Part shown: one piece after another, positions 8,714 through 18,266 of the stretch
Layout of the letters: each line of letters starts with the position of its first letter
Numbering within the stretch: position 1 is the first letter of the stretch
NCBI GenBank assembly: GCA_963668495.1
Contig: OY764545.1
Span: 1,116,001 to 1,180,000 of the forward strand
From: Oleispirillum sp963668495
GTDB taxonomy: Bacteria; Pseudomonadota; Alphaproteobacteria; Rhodospirillales; Rhodospirillaceae
Direction of reading: 5' to 3'
Length of the DNA: 64,000 bases
Program-made: the position numbers and the translations under genes
The notes under the pieces: model-generated
What the model was told of the DNA's origin: nothing
The model's database searches: none
Seen by the model: the letters and a program-made list of their open reading frames with translations, nothing else

Positions 8714-10720
8714 ATGTCCTTTCTGAAAAATATTCGCATTGCGAAAAAAATTGGCGGTGGCTTTGCGATTGTCCTGTCGCTATTGGTGGTCTTGGCTGGT
8801 TTTGGTGTTATTTCTTTAACCGCAGTTGATCATTATTTTACAGACTATCGCAGTTTGGCGCGTCAGGCAGTCGAGATCGGACAGGTACAGTCAAACCTGT
8901 TGGAAACCCGCATCGGGATTTTCAAATATATGCAAGGCAGCAATGCAGCGGTTGACGATGTAAGCAATCGTGGGCAAGCGGCATTGGCGACTGCGGATGG
9001 CGCGAAAAAACTTGCCTCAGAAGAGGATGTCAAAAAGCGGATTGAAGATATTCAGGCCCGGTTTGAGGTATACCTTGCCAGTTTTGATGAATTGAAGGTG
9101 CATCAGGAAGCCCGTGACAAACACGTAGCCGTGTTGGGGCAAACCGGTCCGGCAATGGAACATGCCATGGCAGAATTGATGCAGGAAGCCAGAAAAAGCA
9201 ATGATGCCGAGCTGGCGGTCAGTGCAGGCATTACAATGCGGCATTTGTTGTTGTCACGGTTGTCAGTGGCAAAATACCTTGTCGATAATTCGGAACAGGC
9301 ACTGGTTTCCGCCCAATCACAAATGTCGTTTGCCATGCAGGCGGGCAAAAACATGCGCAGAATGGTCAACGGCACCAAGCAAAGTGCGCTGCTCGCAGAC
9401 TTTTTAAGTGCAGAGCAAGGCTATGTTTCTGCGTTGGATGCAGCGGCTGCCGCCATCCAATCACGGAATGAAATTTTCGGCGGTAAGCTGGGTGTGATAG
9501 GGCCGGAGATTTCTGCGGCAATTGAAGAGATTAAATTGCAGGCCAAACAGCAGCAAGATGCCATTGGCCCGGCAGCCGCAGCCGCCATTGATCAAACCCA
9601 TATGATGAACTATGTGCTGTCCGGTCTGGCAATTGTGATTGGGTCAATCGCAGCAATTGCCATTGCACGCGGTATCGTCAAACCGATCTCTGGAATGACG
9701 GTGGCGATGGATCGTCTTGCCCATAAAGATCTGAATGTACACATCCCGGCAACGGATCATAAAGACGAAGTGGGTGATATGGCGAAGGCCATGCAAGTAT
9801 TTAAAGACAATATGGTTCGCGCCGAAGAATTGTCTCAACAACAGGAAAAAGAGCGGCTTGAACGTATCCGTCGGGCCGAGTTGATTGAAGCCCTAAATCG
9901 TGATTTTGATGCCGGGATTTCCGAAGTCTTAAGCACGGTTGCCGCTGCATCACAGCAGTTGCAGGCATCGGCTTCGACCATGACAGCCATTGCAAGTGAG
10001 TCCACAGATCGTGCAACCACGGTTGCTGCCGCAGCAGAGGAAGCATCCGCTAACGTGCAAACGGTGGCAACTGCTGCAGAAGAGTTGTCTGCCTCGATTT
10101 CTGAAATTGGTCGTCAGGTGCAACGGTCATCTGAAATAGCCGCTGATGCAGCAAGCCGGGCAGAAGTCACACATGACCGTGTCCGTGGCTTGTCTCGTGC
10201 GGCGAACAAGATTGGCGAAGTTGTGCAATTGATCACGGACATTGCAGAACAAACCAATTTGCTGGCCCTAAATGCGACAATTGAAGCTGCTCGGGCCGGG
10301 GATGCCGGCAAGGGCTTTGCCGTTGTTGCCAGCGAGGTCAAAAACCTTGCCAATCAAACGGCGAAAGCTACCGATGAAATTGCACAACAAATTGGCTCTG
10401 TGCAGTTTGAAACTGAAGAAGCGGTCAAGGCGATTGATGACATTGTCCGCATTGTTGAGGAAATCAACGATGTGTCTGGGTCCATTGCTTCGGCAGTTGA
10501 AGAGCAAAATGCCGCAACGTCTGAAATTGCCCGCAATGTACAGGAAGCAGCAGCGGGAACTGAGGAAGTTACAACCACAATCGCTGGTGTGTCTAAAGCC
10601 GCAGGTGAGGCTGGGGCAGCCTCAACACAAGTGTTGTCCGCCTCAGAAGATTTGAACAGTCAGTCCCGTCATCTGCAAAGCATGGTGGACAAGTTCCTTG
10701 CGGATGTACGTGCCGCCTGA
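8714..10720 (+). CDS. Methyl-accepting chemotaxis protein with long helical periplasmic domain
   Basis: 668 residues from the ATG at 8714, which has GGAGG seven bases upstream; an upstream in-frame GTG is not needed. Order: TM1 (about 11-33), an all-helical periplasmic region of about 260 residues resembling the helical bimodular (HBM) type, TM2 (about 297-320), HAMP (about 320-375, with PISGMTVAMDRLAHKDL), then the cytoplasmic signalling coiled coil. The hairpin tip with NATIEAARAGDAGKGFAVVA, which binds CheA/CheW, is intact. No CheR/CheB-docking pentapeptide is seen at the C-terminus (ends FLADVRAA). No che genes are nearby, so it is an orphan receptor. Confidence 0.93.
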   Translation: MSFLKNIRIAKKIGGGFAIVLSLLVVLAGFGVISLTAVDHYFTDYRSLARQAVEIGQVQSNLLETRIGIFKYMQGSNAAVDDVSNRGQAALATADGAKKLASEEDVKKRIEDIQARFEVYLASFDELKVHQEARDKHVAVLGQTGPAMEHAMAELMQEARKSNDAELAVSAGITMRHLLLSRLSVAKYLVDNSEQALVSAQSQMSFAMQAGKNMRRMVNGTKQSALLADFLSAEQGYVSALDAAAAAIQSRNEIFGGKLGVIGPEISAAIEEIKLQAKQQQDAIGPAAAAAIDQTHMMNYVLSGLAIVIGSIAAIAIARGIVKPISGMTVAMDRLAHKDLNVHIPATDHKDEVGDMAKAMQVFKDNMVRAEELSQQQEKERLERIRRAELIEALNRDFDAGISEVLSTVAAASQQLQASASTMTAIASESTDRATTVAAAAEEASANVQTVATAAEELSASISEIGRQVQRSSEIAADAASRAEVTHDRVRGLSRAANKIGEVVQLITDIAEQTNLLALNATIEAARAGDAGKGFAVVASEVKNLANQTAKATDEIAQQIGSVQFETEEAVKAIDDIVRIVEEINDVSGSIASAVEEQNAATSEIARNVQEAAAGTEEVTTTIAGVSKAAGEAGAASTQVLSASEDLNSQSRHLQSMVDKFLADVRAA

Positions 10721-10752
10721 TTTCGAAGCGGTTTGGCTACCATCTTACTACT

Positions 10753-10779
10753 CAAGGCCGCCAAGTTTTGGCGGCCTTG
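10753..10779 (+). terminator. Hairpin after MCP gene
   Basis: A 10-bp perfect stem CAAGGCCGCC/GGCGGCCTTG with a 7-base loop, about 30 bases past the stop. No clear T-run follows, so it may rely on the stem alone or act as a 3'-end stabiliser. Confidence 0.6.
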
Positions 10780-10907
10780 TCGATGCGCGGGCAGCATGCT
10801 GCTGTATGAATTTACGGTGATGTCAACATGAGGAAAACCCTATCCAAGGTTTCATTCTGCGCATAATATGCAAAGTTAGGAAATCAGAACTGCATAGGGG
10901 TCTTTAA

Positions 10908-12026
10908 ATGCTCACGGTTGAGAGTAATAACTGCATTTTAGACGGGCCGGATGGTGATTTCTCTGCAGTGGTGAGGGATGTACTTTTGCGGATCCGGGCG
11001 ACCCTCCCTGATGTATGCCGAGTTGCGGTGGCATCGTATGATAAATATGATGATGTATTGAAAACCTTTGCGGCAAGTACAGTTAATCACGATCCGTTGG
11101 ATTTTCACCAAGCCTGTTTACAGGACATTCCGACCCTTATGGCTATGGCTGAAAAGCGGACCTATCGCATTGTGCATGATCTGCGTGACTATGGTGATCA
11201 GAATTCCACTCATACCAAAACGTTGGTGGCGAATGGGTTGCTCTCAAGCGCGTCATTGCCCATCCATCAGGGTGATGAGTTGCTTGGGTTTGTGTTCTTT
11301 AATTCCGGGGCGGTTGGGGCGTTTGCTGGGTATGTTGAATCCATATTGCCTGTTTATGCAACGCTTTTGTCTATGGCCTATCAGAAGTATCGGCAGTCCG
11401 TTCAAATTCTGCAAGGAGCCTTGGCAACGGCATGTAGTTTTGCCCGTCTTCGGGATGATGAAACCAGTAGTCATTTGGCGCGGATGTCGCGGTATGCTCG
11501 TTTGATTGCGTGGGGGTTACGGCGCAAGCACGGTATCGACCAAGAATTTGTAGAGAATATTTACCAATTTTCCCCGTTGCATGACATTGGGAAAGTCGGG
11601 GTTCCAGACCGAATTTTGTTAAAACCCGGTCCGCTGGTTGGGGATGAATTGGAGATCATGCGCAGCCACGTGGCAGCGGGTGAAGATATCATCAACACCA
11701 TGATTACGGATTTTGGTTTGCAATCCCTGACCGGCATTAATGTTCTACATAATATTGTTTGCTCACACCACGAACGTTGGGACGGGCGGGGGTATCCGCT
11801 GGGGCTGGAGGGGGACGGTATTCCGATCGAGGCTCGTATTGTTGCCGTTGCCGATGTGTTCGATGCCTTGACGAGCAAACGCCCCTATAAGGATGCATGG
11901 ACGGTTGAGGATGCTTTTGATCTTCTGCAAAAAGAAAGCGGGTATCATTTTGACCCGCAGTGCGTTGATGCACTGATTGCATCCAAGGATGCGGCGATTG
12001 CCATTAAAGAAAAATACGCAGCTTAA
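10908..12026 (+). CDS. HD-GYP domain phosphodiesterase with N-terminal GAF-like domain
   Basis: 372 residues and cytoplasmic. Residues about 15-160 look like a GAF-type sensor fold (LLSSASLPIHQGDELLGFVFF is GAF-like). Residues about 165-365 are an HD-GYP domain. Visible metal and active-site residues are H189, H225-D226 in PLHDIGKVGVPD, H254, and HHERWDGRGYP at 287-297, so the GYP signature is complete. It should hydrolyse c-di-GMP to pGpG or GMP. It lies between two MCP genes and close to a diguanylate cyclase, suggesting local linkage of motility and c-di-GMP. Confidence 0.93.
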   Translation: MLTVESNNCILDGPDGDFSAVVRDVLLRIRATLPDVCRVAVASYDKYDDVLKTFAASTVNHDPLDFHQACLQDIPTLMAMAEKRTYRIVHDLRDYGDQNSTHTKTLVANGLLSSASLPIHQGDELLGFVFFNSGAVGAFAGYVESILPVYATLLSMAYQKYRQSVQILQGALATACSFARLRDDETSSHLARMSRYARLIAWGLRRKHGIDQEFVENIYQFSPLHDIGKVGVPDRILLKPGPLVGDELEIMRSHVAAGEDIINTMITDFGLQSLTGINVLHNIVCSHHERWDGRGYPLGLEGDGIPIEARIVAVADVFDALTSKRPYKDAWTVEDAFDLLQKESGYHFDPQCVDALIASKDAAIAIKEKYAA

Positions 12027-12058
12027 CTCCGCTGCCTTTTTAAGAATTATGGATGTGT

Positions 12059-12086
12059 AAAACGGGCCGATATTCGGCCCGTTTTT
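12059..12086. terminator. Bidirectional terminator between convergent genes
   Basis: A 12-bp stem AAAACGGGCCGA pairing with TCGGCCCGTTTT, a very short loop, and T or A tracts on both sides. It serves both the HD-GYP gene and the converging MCP-hemerythrin gene. Confidence 0.88.
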
Positions 12087-12114
12087 GGATTGCGTATGAA
12101 TGCCCCCGCCAAGG

Positions 12115-14607
12115 TTAGCCTGCTTCCAACAGTTTGACCTGATTGGTGCTTTTGGCGAATTCCACAAACTCGAGATCATGTTTGTAGGTATGATTTTTGA
12201 GCCAGTTGGCAAGGAAATGGAACATTTCTTCCCCGGCTCCGGGGGTGCCCTGTTGAATCTTACTTTGCAGTTGTCGGAACTGGCCTTCCAAGGTTCTGTG
12301 AACATCCGCATGGTGGTGTAAGTGTGGGTATTGGATGCGTGCCATCAATCGTTCTTCGTCGGCGAAATGCCGTTCAATAAGATTGCCGAGTTCCGCCGCA
12401 ATGTGTCCGGTTGTGTCCTGACCATCGCCTGTCATCATTTGATGATAAGCCGTGTTCAATAAGTCCACCAATTCCCGGTGGTCGTTATCAATGCTGGGAA
12501 TGCCGCATAACAGGTCGTTGGACCAATCAATCAGGGCGGCGGGTTGCTCGTCATCGGTTCTGACTCTGTTCAGGAATTGAGCCACTTCATCCCGAAGAAT
12601 TTCAGCCTGCCGTGACAAGTCCGTGGCTGCGGTGCGAATTTGGGATGCCGCCGCCCCAGTGTCATTGGCGGCCTGTTCAACGGTGATAATGCTGCGGGAA
12701 ACTTCAGCCGTGCCTTGGGACGCCTGTTCGACGTTCCGAGCAATTTCAGAGGTTGCCGCACTTTGTTCTTCTACCGCAGAGGCGATGGAGGATGAAATAT
12801 CCCGCATTTCTCTGATGACGGTGGTGATACTTTCGATGGCGACCACGGCCCGATTTGTCCCGTTTTGTACGTTGGAAATTTGTTCGGATATTTCCTCGGT
12901 TGCCCGTGATGTTTGGTTGGCAAGGTTTTTCACCTCGCTGGCGACGACGGCAAAGCCCTTGCCTGCATCTCCGGCCCGTGCAGCTTCGATCGTTGCGTTC
13001 AGGGCCAAGAGGTTGGTTTGATCCGCAATATCGTTGATCAGGCTGACAATTTGACCGATTTGCTCAACGGAGTGTGTCAGCTCGGCAACTGCTGAGCTGG
13101 TGTCTTCTGCAGCGGACACGGCTTCCTCAGACACGGTTGTGGATTTCTGAACCTGTTGACCGATCTCGGAAATAGAGGCGGAAAGCTGCTCCGCAGAGGA
13201 TGCAACGGTTTGCACGTTGGCGGTGGCTTCCTCTGATGCAGAGGCAACAGAGCTTGACTGGGCACTGGTCTCCTCAGCAGTGGACGCCATTTGGGCCGAA
13301 GATGCCTGTAATTCAGTAGCGGCGGAGGTCACGGTTTCGATAACATGGCCGACGCTGCGTTCAAAACTGTCGGCAAGTTGATGCATGGCAGCGCGACGTT
13401 GCTCTGCCACACGTTTTTTTTGTTCTTCTTGCTCGGCTTCCAGAGTCTTGACCCGAATGGCGTTGTCTTTAAAGACTTGGACTGCTCCCGCCATGTTGCC
13501 GATCTCATCTCCACGATCCTGATCCGGGATCACAGTTTCCAGATCGCCATCTGCCAGTGTACGCATGGCTCCGGTCATGCGCGTGATGGGACGGGCGAGC
13601 CCACGTCCAATCCATAGGGCCAGTGTGGCAATAACCAAAGTGGCAATCGCAGCTATTATCATCATGCTGTTTTGTATGGTTGTGACGGCGGAAAAGGCTT
13701 CGCTGCGGTCAATTTCCGTAATGATCGCCCCATCAATGGCTTTGATGTAGTGGTTGTGCCCCAGCACCATATTGCCGGAACCGCCCACGTATTGCAGATT
13801 TTCACAGAATTCTGCGCCGCGACGTTCTTCGCATCGCTCAAAAACCCGTTTAACGCCGTCTGTGTCTATCCGTGTTGTAAAGATATCTTCAGTTGGGGTG
13901 CTGCGTAGGTCAGAGCGGGCAATGCCATCGGCACCAACGATGTAAGTCTGTCCGGTTTCGCCTAATCCGGCAGTATTGGACATAAGCTTTTGAATCATGG
14001 CGACGTTCACATCCACCACATAAACCGCGATCGGCGCGAAGGTCTCAGGGTCACGGATGACATGAGACATATGGATGCTGGGCATATTGAGTTCAGCACA
14101 AAATTCAATGGGGCTGACATACAAATCATGACATTCACCATCTTTGTGCGTGTGTTCCGCATTTTTTAATGCAGCTTTGAACCAGGTTTTGTTTGCCTCG
14201 TTTTCAGTGATGCCCTTTAGGCTCGCCAGATGATTGCCGGATAAATCAAGCAATTTGACTTCGTTAAAGTAACCATGAAGTTTGCGATTGATCTTCCATT
14301 CATTAAGCAACGTTGCCCGCATGGCGGTTTGTTCCTGCGGAGAACCGGATTGCAAGGTCTGGGCTGCTTCGACGTAAAGCGGCGTCAGGGGGATTGTGTG
14401 CACATCAGCCATGCGTTGACGGATAAAACTGTCGATCATTTCAGTTTTGTATTCGGAAACGCCGGAAAGCTTGGCTATAGCCTCTGTTTCAAGACTACTT
14501 TGAGATTCATTTAGTGCGATGCCGCCAATCACAGCAGCAGGGAGTATGCCAACGCATAAAAAGGCAGCGATAAGCCTTGGTGCAATATGAATATTGGATA
14601 ATTTCAT
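12115..14607 (-). CDS. Methyl-accepting chemotaxis protein with C-terminal bacteriohemerythrin domain
   Basis: 830 residues. Order: TM1 (about 12-32), a large periplasmic Cache-type sensor (about 35-310), TM2 (about 312-335), HAMP, the MCP signalling coiled coil with intact tip NATIEAARAGDAGKGFAVVA, and a hemerythrin domain at about 690-820. The di-iron ligands are visible in order: NDH, RHFADEE (His and Glu), the paired His of HHHADVH, and NHTYKHD (His and Asp). Hemerythrin domains on MCPs (DcrH type) bind O2, so this receptor probably drives aerotaxis or redox taxis, with a second input from its periplasmic domain. It is monocistronic. Confidence 0.94.
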   Translation of the reverse strand: MKLSNIHIAPRLIAAFLCVGILPAAVIGGIALNESQSSLETEAIAKLSGVSEYKTEMIDSFIRQRMADVHTIPLTPLYVEAAQTLQSGSPQEQTAMRATLLNEWKINRKLHGYFNEVKLLDLSGNHLASLKGITENEANKTWFKAALKNAEHTHKDGECHDLYVSPIEFCAELNMPSIHMSHVIRDPETFAPIAVYVVDVNVAMIQKLMSNTAGLGETGQTYIVGADGIARSDLRSTPTEDIFTTRIDTDGVKRVFERCEERRGAEFCENLQYVGGSGNMVLGHNHYIKAIDGAIITEIDRSEAFSAVTTIQNSMMIIAAIATLVIATLALWIGRGLARPITRMTGAMRTLADGDLETVIPDQDRGDEIGNMAGAVQVFKDNAIRVKTLEAEQEEQKKRVAEQRRAAMHQLADSFERSVGHVIETVTSAATELQASSAQMASTAEETSAQSSSVASASEEATANVQTVASSAEQLSASISEIGQQVQKSTTVSEEAVSAAEDTSSAVAELTHSVEQIGQIVSLINDIADQTNLLALNATIEAARAGDAGKGFAVVASEVKNLANQTSRATEEISEQISNVQNGTNRAVVAIESITTVIREMRDISSSIASAVEEQSAATSEIARNVEQASQGTAEVSRSIITVEQAANDTGAAASQIRTAATDLSRQAEILRDEVAQFLNRVRTDDEQPAALIDWSNDLLCGIPSIDNDHRELVDLLNTAYHQMMTGDGQDTTGHIAAELGNLIERHFADEERLMARIQYPHLHHHADVHRTLEGQFRQLQSKIQQGTPGAGEEMFHFLANWLKNHTYKHDLEFVEFAKSTNQVKLLEAG

Positions 14608-14902
14608 GACGCTAACTCCGTAATGAGCAAACCTCAGGAACCATGCGGATTGAATTTGATGTATGTCAAATTATGCAGAAACTATTGTTAAGTCTTCTGC
14701 ATGTTTAGTTGATGTTGTGATGCAGGTTATTTATTTCAAATGACTATTGTCAATTTTCGAATATTATTTCATTTTTATATTTGCTATTTGATCTTTATTT
14801 TAAAACTGGTGCGCATGACAAAAGCCAAGGCCTTGCGGTCTTAGGTTATGGCAAGAGGTTATCCATCAATATTGAATTGGAATTATTTAAGGCCAAGTAA
14901 GG
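14608..14902. other. AT-rich intergenic region
   Basis: About 295 bases, clearly AT-richer than the surroundings around 14660-14800. It should contain the minus-strand promoter of the MCP-hemerythrin gene and the 3' end of the M48 protease transcript. I see no gene and no clear inverted repeat. Confidence 0.45.
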
Positions 14903-16075
14903 CTAATCAAAAAGTTGCATCCCGAGTTTCGGCGCGATGTCCTGTGGTTTTTTGGTGTTGCTATGCCACAGGTCCGGGACAATCGGTTCTCTTGCGGCGA
15001 TCTTTAATTTGATTTCATCTCGGGTCTTTTTCAGGCTTAGATAGCGCTTGGCATTACTGGGATGTGTTCCCCACTCCGTATCGATCTGGTCGGGGGCGTC
15101 ATGGGACATGCGTCGCCACAGGTCCGCAACGTTATCAATGTCGTATTGTGCGCGGGCGGCAATATACAACCCAACGTAATCAGCTTCGGTTTCAAAGCCT
15201 TGATGGTTAAAACGCTGCCCAAGGTATTCACCAATATCTGCCATGATTTCAGCCCCCGGCACATTTTGCATGCCAAGGGATATTTGCACAATGGCACCAA
15301 GGCTGTAGCCAATGGTGCTGTTGATGACACCTTTGCGAATATGCCGCATGATATTGTGCGCCAATTCATGGGACATAATGAGGGCCAATTCGTTGTCGTC
15401 TTTGACGTAGTCAATCATGCCGCCATAGATCACAACGGCCTTCCCGGTGGCATAGGCATTTCGCGTGCGAGTGTCCCTAATGGCAACGGAATAGTTACAG
15501 GCACGAACTGGCTTGACCTCAAGGGTGACGAATTGTTCGTTACGCACCACTGACAAAGTTATGGGGTCATCGAAGGGCAGCCCACGCAAAGAGGCATTTA
15601 CACCCGGTCGCCTATGATTGATGGCTACGATCCGATCACCTTTTTCCAGCCCAATACGCTGTGCGGGAGAGCCATTGGCAACGGCGATGATGGTGGGTTG
15701 TGTCCGGCTGAGACGCAGTTTCTTTGCCCAGGGTTGGTGTTGATTTTTGGTGGTTAGGTGATCAACCCAAATGCCGATTTCCGGGGCAGTATAGTTGGTG
15801 CATAACGGGGCGTTGGCGGTGGTGATGCGATACCAAATGTCAGCGACCCGTCCAATATGATTCAAGTCATCGCGCGGAATGCTGGGGGTTGGGTGCTTCC
15901 CGGTTTTCAGGCGTTCCTGAAGCTGGCTTTCATTTTCCAAGATCCAGCTTTCGACCATGTTTTCCTGAAAAGAAACTTCATGTTCGATCTCTTCCGAGGT
16001 TAGTGTTGGCGTGCTGACTTCTGATGTGCAGGCGGACAGACCAAGAGCAAAACAAACGACCCAAACGCAACGCAT
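14903..16075 (-). CDS. M48 family metalloprotease lipoprotein with PDZ domain (copy 1)
   Basis: 390 residues from the ATG at 16075, preceded by GGTAGG; a TTG six codons upstream is less likely. The lipoprotein signal ends in LSAC (C16). A PDZ-like domain follows at about 115-195 (GSPAQRIGLEKGDRIVAINH). The peptidase domain carries the zinc motif HELAH and the third ligand in FETEADYVG. M48 proteases of this kind act in envelope protein quality control. It is a paralogue of the next gene downstream in coordinates (16164-17231), same order of domains, with a 90-base gap, so probably an old tandem duplication. Confidence 0.9.
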   Translation of the reverse strand: MRCVWVVCFALGLSACTSEVSTPTLTSEEIEHEVSFQENMVESWILENESQLQERLKTGKHPTPSIPRDDLNHIGRVADIWYRITTANAPLCTNYTAPEIGIWVDHLTTKNQHQPWAKKLRLSRTQPTIIAVANGSPAQRIGLEKGDRIVAINHRRPGVNASLRGLPFDDPITLSVVRNEQFVTLEVKPVRACNYSVAIRDTRTRNAYATGKAVVIYGGMIDYVKDDNELALIMSHELAHNIMRHIRKGVINSTIGYSLGAIVQISLGMQNVPGAEIMADIGEYLGQRFNHQGFETEADYVGLYIAARAQYDIDNVADLWRRMSHDAPDQIDTEWGTHPSNAKRYLSLKKTRDEIKLKIAAREPIVPDLWHSNTKKPQDIAPKLGMQLFD

Positions 16076-16163
16076 GTGAAACCTACCCCCCAAAGACCAA
16101 CGGACAACACCTTTTAATGATACTGCCAGTTTAGAGGGCGCGTCTTACGTGTCCAGAAATATT

Positions 16164-17231
16164 CTACGGCTTGTCCAACATATCCGGTATCAGGGGTTGT
16201 TTATTCCGGCGCTTGTTTGCGATTTCTTTGGCGGTTTGTTCGATCGCCAGATAACGTTTGGCACTGGATGGATGGGATGATCCGGCAAGGTCTATGCTTT
16301 TCGGGTTGGCGGCACCCATACGTCGCCAAATCCCTGCGGCGTCGCTCATGTCGTACCCGGCGCGGGCGGCGTAATAAACCCCGACATAATCAGCCTCACC
16401 TTCAAACCCCTGACTATAGGCACCCTGCCCAATGCCACCGGCTAAATCACCGAATACATTGGTACCGGCATAGGCATCCAGTGCGGTGCCGACCAAAACC
16501 CCAAGTAAAGTGTTGCCTTGTTTTTTCGGAATATGACCCATGGTGTTGTGGGCCAGTTCATGGGCAACGACAAGGGCAAGTTCTTCGTCTTTTTTGGCGA
16601 AGTCCATCATCCCGGTGTAAATCACCACAAGGGTCCCCGTCGCATAGGCATTCAGTTCGTCTTTCTTTTTGACATCAAATCCATAGTCACAGGTCAGTTC
16701 AGGCATCACGGTCATAGAGGTGCGTTTGCCATTGCGCAGGACGGTCAACCGAACAGAACGCCCGGCACGGGTATTACGATCAAATTCCGCACTGCGCACA
16801 TTACGCCCATCTGCCGACAGAATACGGTCCCCGGTTTTCAGCCCGGCCTTGTCGCTGGGCGATCCTGCCGCGACATGAAGGACCGTGGGGTGGTCGGGAC
16901 TGAGATTATAACGATTAATGAAGTCCCGCGCGGCCTGAGAATTACCCTTAGGCGCGACAGCCAGCAAAGCGCCAATGGTGTTGGTGACTTGCTTCCCGCA
17001 CAATTCTGCATTGGCTCCACTGATGCGGTACCAAATATCAATGGCACGTCCATAATAATCATCGCGGCTGCGCTGAGACTTCGGTGCCTTTTCCTGAGAC
17101 CAGTCCTTGGCAAGTTGACGTTGAATCTCGGCTTCTTTGCGGGCTTGGGTATCGCTGATAACCGGTTGCCGCGTGGCAGGAGCACAGCCAAGAAGAACGG
17201 TGACAAGGGACAGGGCCAGTATCTTGCGCAA
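16164..17231 (-). CDS. M48 family metalloprotease lipoprotein with PDZ domain (copy 2)
   Basis: 355 residues. The start is a TTG at 17231 with a strong AAGGAGG about 9 bases upstream, giving a lipoprotein signal MRKILALSLVTVLLGC with C16. A PDZ domain (GSPSDKAGLKTGDRILSADG) precedes the metallopeptidase part, which has HELAHNTMGH and FEGEADYVG. Conserved segments shared with copy 1 include DIWYRI, NAYATG, VIYTGMM and the C-terminal SSHPSSAKRYL. It is transcribed in the same direction and upstream of copy 1. Confidence 0.91.
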   Translation of the reverse strand: MRKILALSLVTVLLGCAPATRQPVISDTQARKEAEIQRQLAKDWSQEKAPKSQRSRDDYYGRAIDIWYRISGANAELCGKQVTNTIGALLAVAPKGNSQAARDFINRYNLSPDHPTVLHVAAGSPSDKAGLKTGDRILSADGRNVRSAEFDRNTRAGRSVRLTVLRNGKRTSMTVMPELTCDYGFDVKKKDELNAYATGTLVVIYTGMMDFAKKDEELALVVAHELAHNTMGHIPKKQGNTLLGVLVGTALDAYAGTNVFGDLAGGIGQGAYSQGFEGEADYVGVYYAARAGYDMSDAAGIWRRMGAANPKSIDLAGSSHPSSAKRYLAIEQTAKEIANKRRNKQPLIPDMLDKP

Positions 17232-17283
17232 AGGGAGCCTCCTTCAAACAGGGCTGTGGTCGTTATGGTCCGGTTCGGGGATT

Positions 17284-18117
17284 TTAGCCGCCAAAGGTGC
17301 TCCAGTACATACGCATGGATACAATAAACAGAAAAGCGGCAAACAATCGGCGCAGCATAGCCGGGTCAAGGGCATGGGCGATACGGGCGCCAATGGGTGC
17401 GGTCAGCATGGTTGTTGGTACGATCAGGGCAAATCCCATCAGATTGGTATAGCCCAATGAGAAAGGCGGCAGGCCGGGCTGGTGAATTCCTGCCAAGGCA
17501 TAACCGATAGCTCCGGGTAAGGCGATGATCAGACCAATGGCGGATGCGGTGCCGACGGCGCGATGAATGGGTATATTGAATGCGGTAAAGATTGATACAC
17601 TGAAAGTGCCGCCACCGATTCCCATGATCACCGACATACACCCGATGAACATCCCGATAGGGCCGCGGAACCATTGGCCCTCCGGCAGGCTCTTTTTCCA
17701 ATACCAGCCATCTTTTTTCAGCATCATGTGCGCGGCAATCAACAGGGCAACGGTGGCAAAGATAAAGGTCAGGGTGTCGCCTTTGGCGCGACTGCCGATA
17801 TAGGTTCCCATGCCAACCCCGGCGATAACACCCGGTAGGATAGAATACAGTAAAGGCCAACTTAGGCCGCCTTTCAGGTTGTGAGTACGGGCGGACATTA
17901 TGGATGTGGGAATGATGGTCGCCAGAGATGTGCCAACCGCCAAGCGCATGCGTATGTCTTCGTCCACGCCCATAAACGGGAAAATCATGAACAGGACGGG
18001 GACAACCACGATACCGCCGCCAATGCCAAGAACCCCAGCCAGAAGCCCGGCGATGGCACCGGCTGCTAGCAGCAGAACAATAAACGGGAGCCAGCTAATG
18101 ATTTCAGTTTCAGGCAT
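17284..18117 (-). CDS. TSUP (TauE/SafE) family permease
   Basis: 277 residues with about eight hydrophobic segments. Typical family features: GLLAGVLGIGGGIVVVP near the N-terminus and its repeat GPIGMFIGCMSVIMGIGGG in the second half. TSUP proteins move sulfite, sulfoacetate or other small organosulfur/organic anions; the substrate cannot be told here. A second, distant TSUP gene lies at 34111-34890. It is followed after about 50 bases by the M48 copy 2 gene on the same strand, so a shared transcript is possible. Confidence 0.9.
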   Translation of the reverse strand: MPETEIISWLPFIVLLLAAGAIAGLLAGVLGIGGGIVVVPVLFMIFPFMGVDEDIRMRLAVGTSLATIIPTSIMSARTHNLKGGLSWPLLYSILPGVIAGVGMGTYIGSRAKGDTLTFIFATVALLIAAHMMLKKDGWYWKKSLPEGQWFRGPIGMFIGCMSVIMGIGGGTFSVSIFTAFNIPIHRAVGTASAIGLIIALPGAIGYALAGIHQPGLPPFSLGYTNLMGFALIVPTTMLTAPIGARIAHALDPAMLRRLFAAFLFIVSMRMYWSTFGG

Positions 18118-18266
18118 GGAATACCATCCGGCAGTAGAAATGTGTGTGGGCGAGTGTACGCGGATTCCAGTATAGGGTCAAAACCATGGGGCTTGCGACA
18201 ATCACCTGTAGCGCATAGGTTTAGAATTGAAAACTTCCTGTCGTATCAAACAATTATGAGGTTCCA

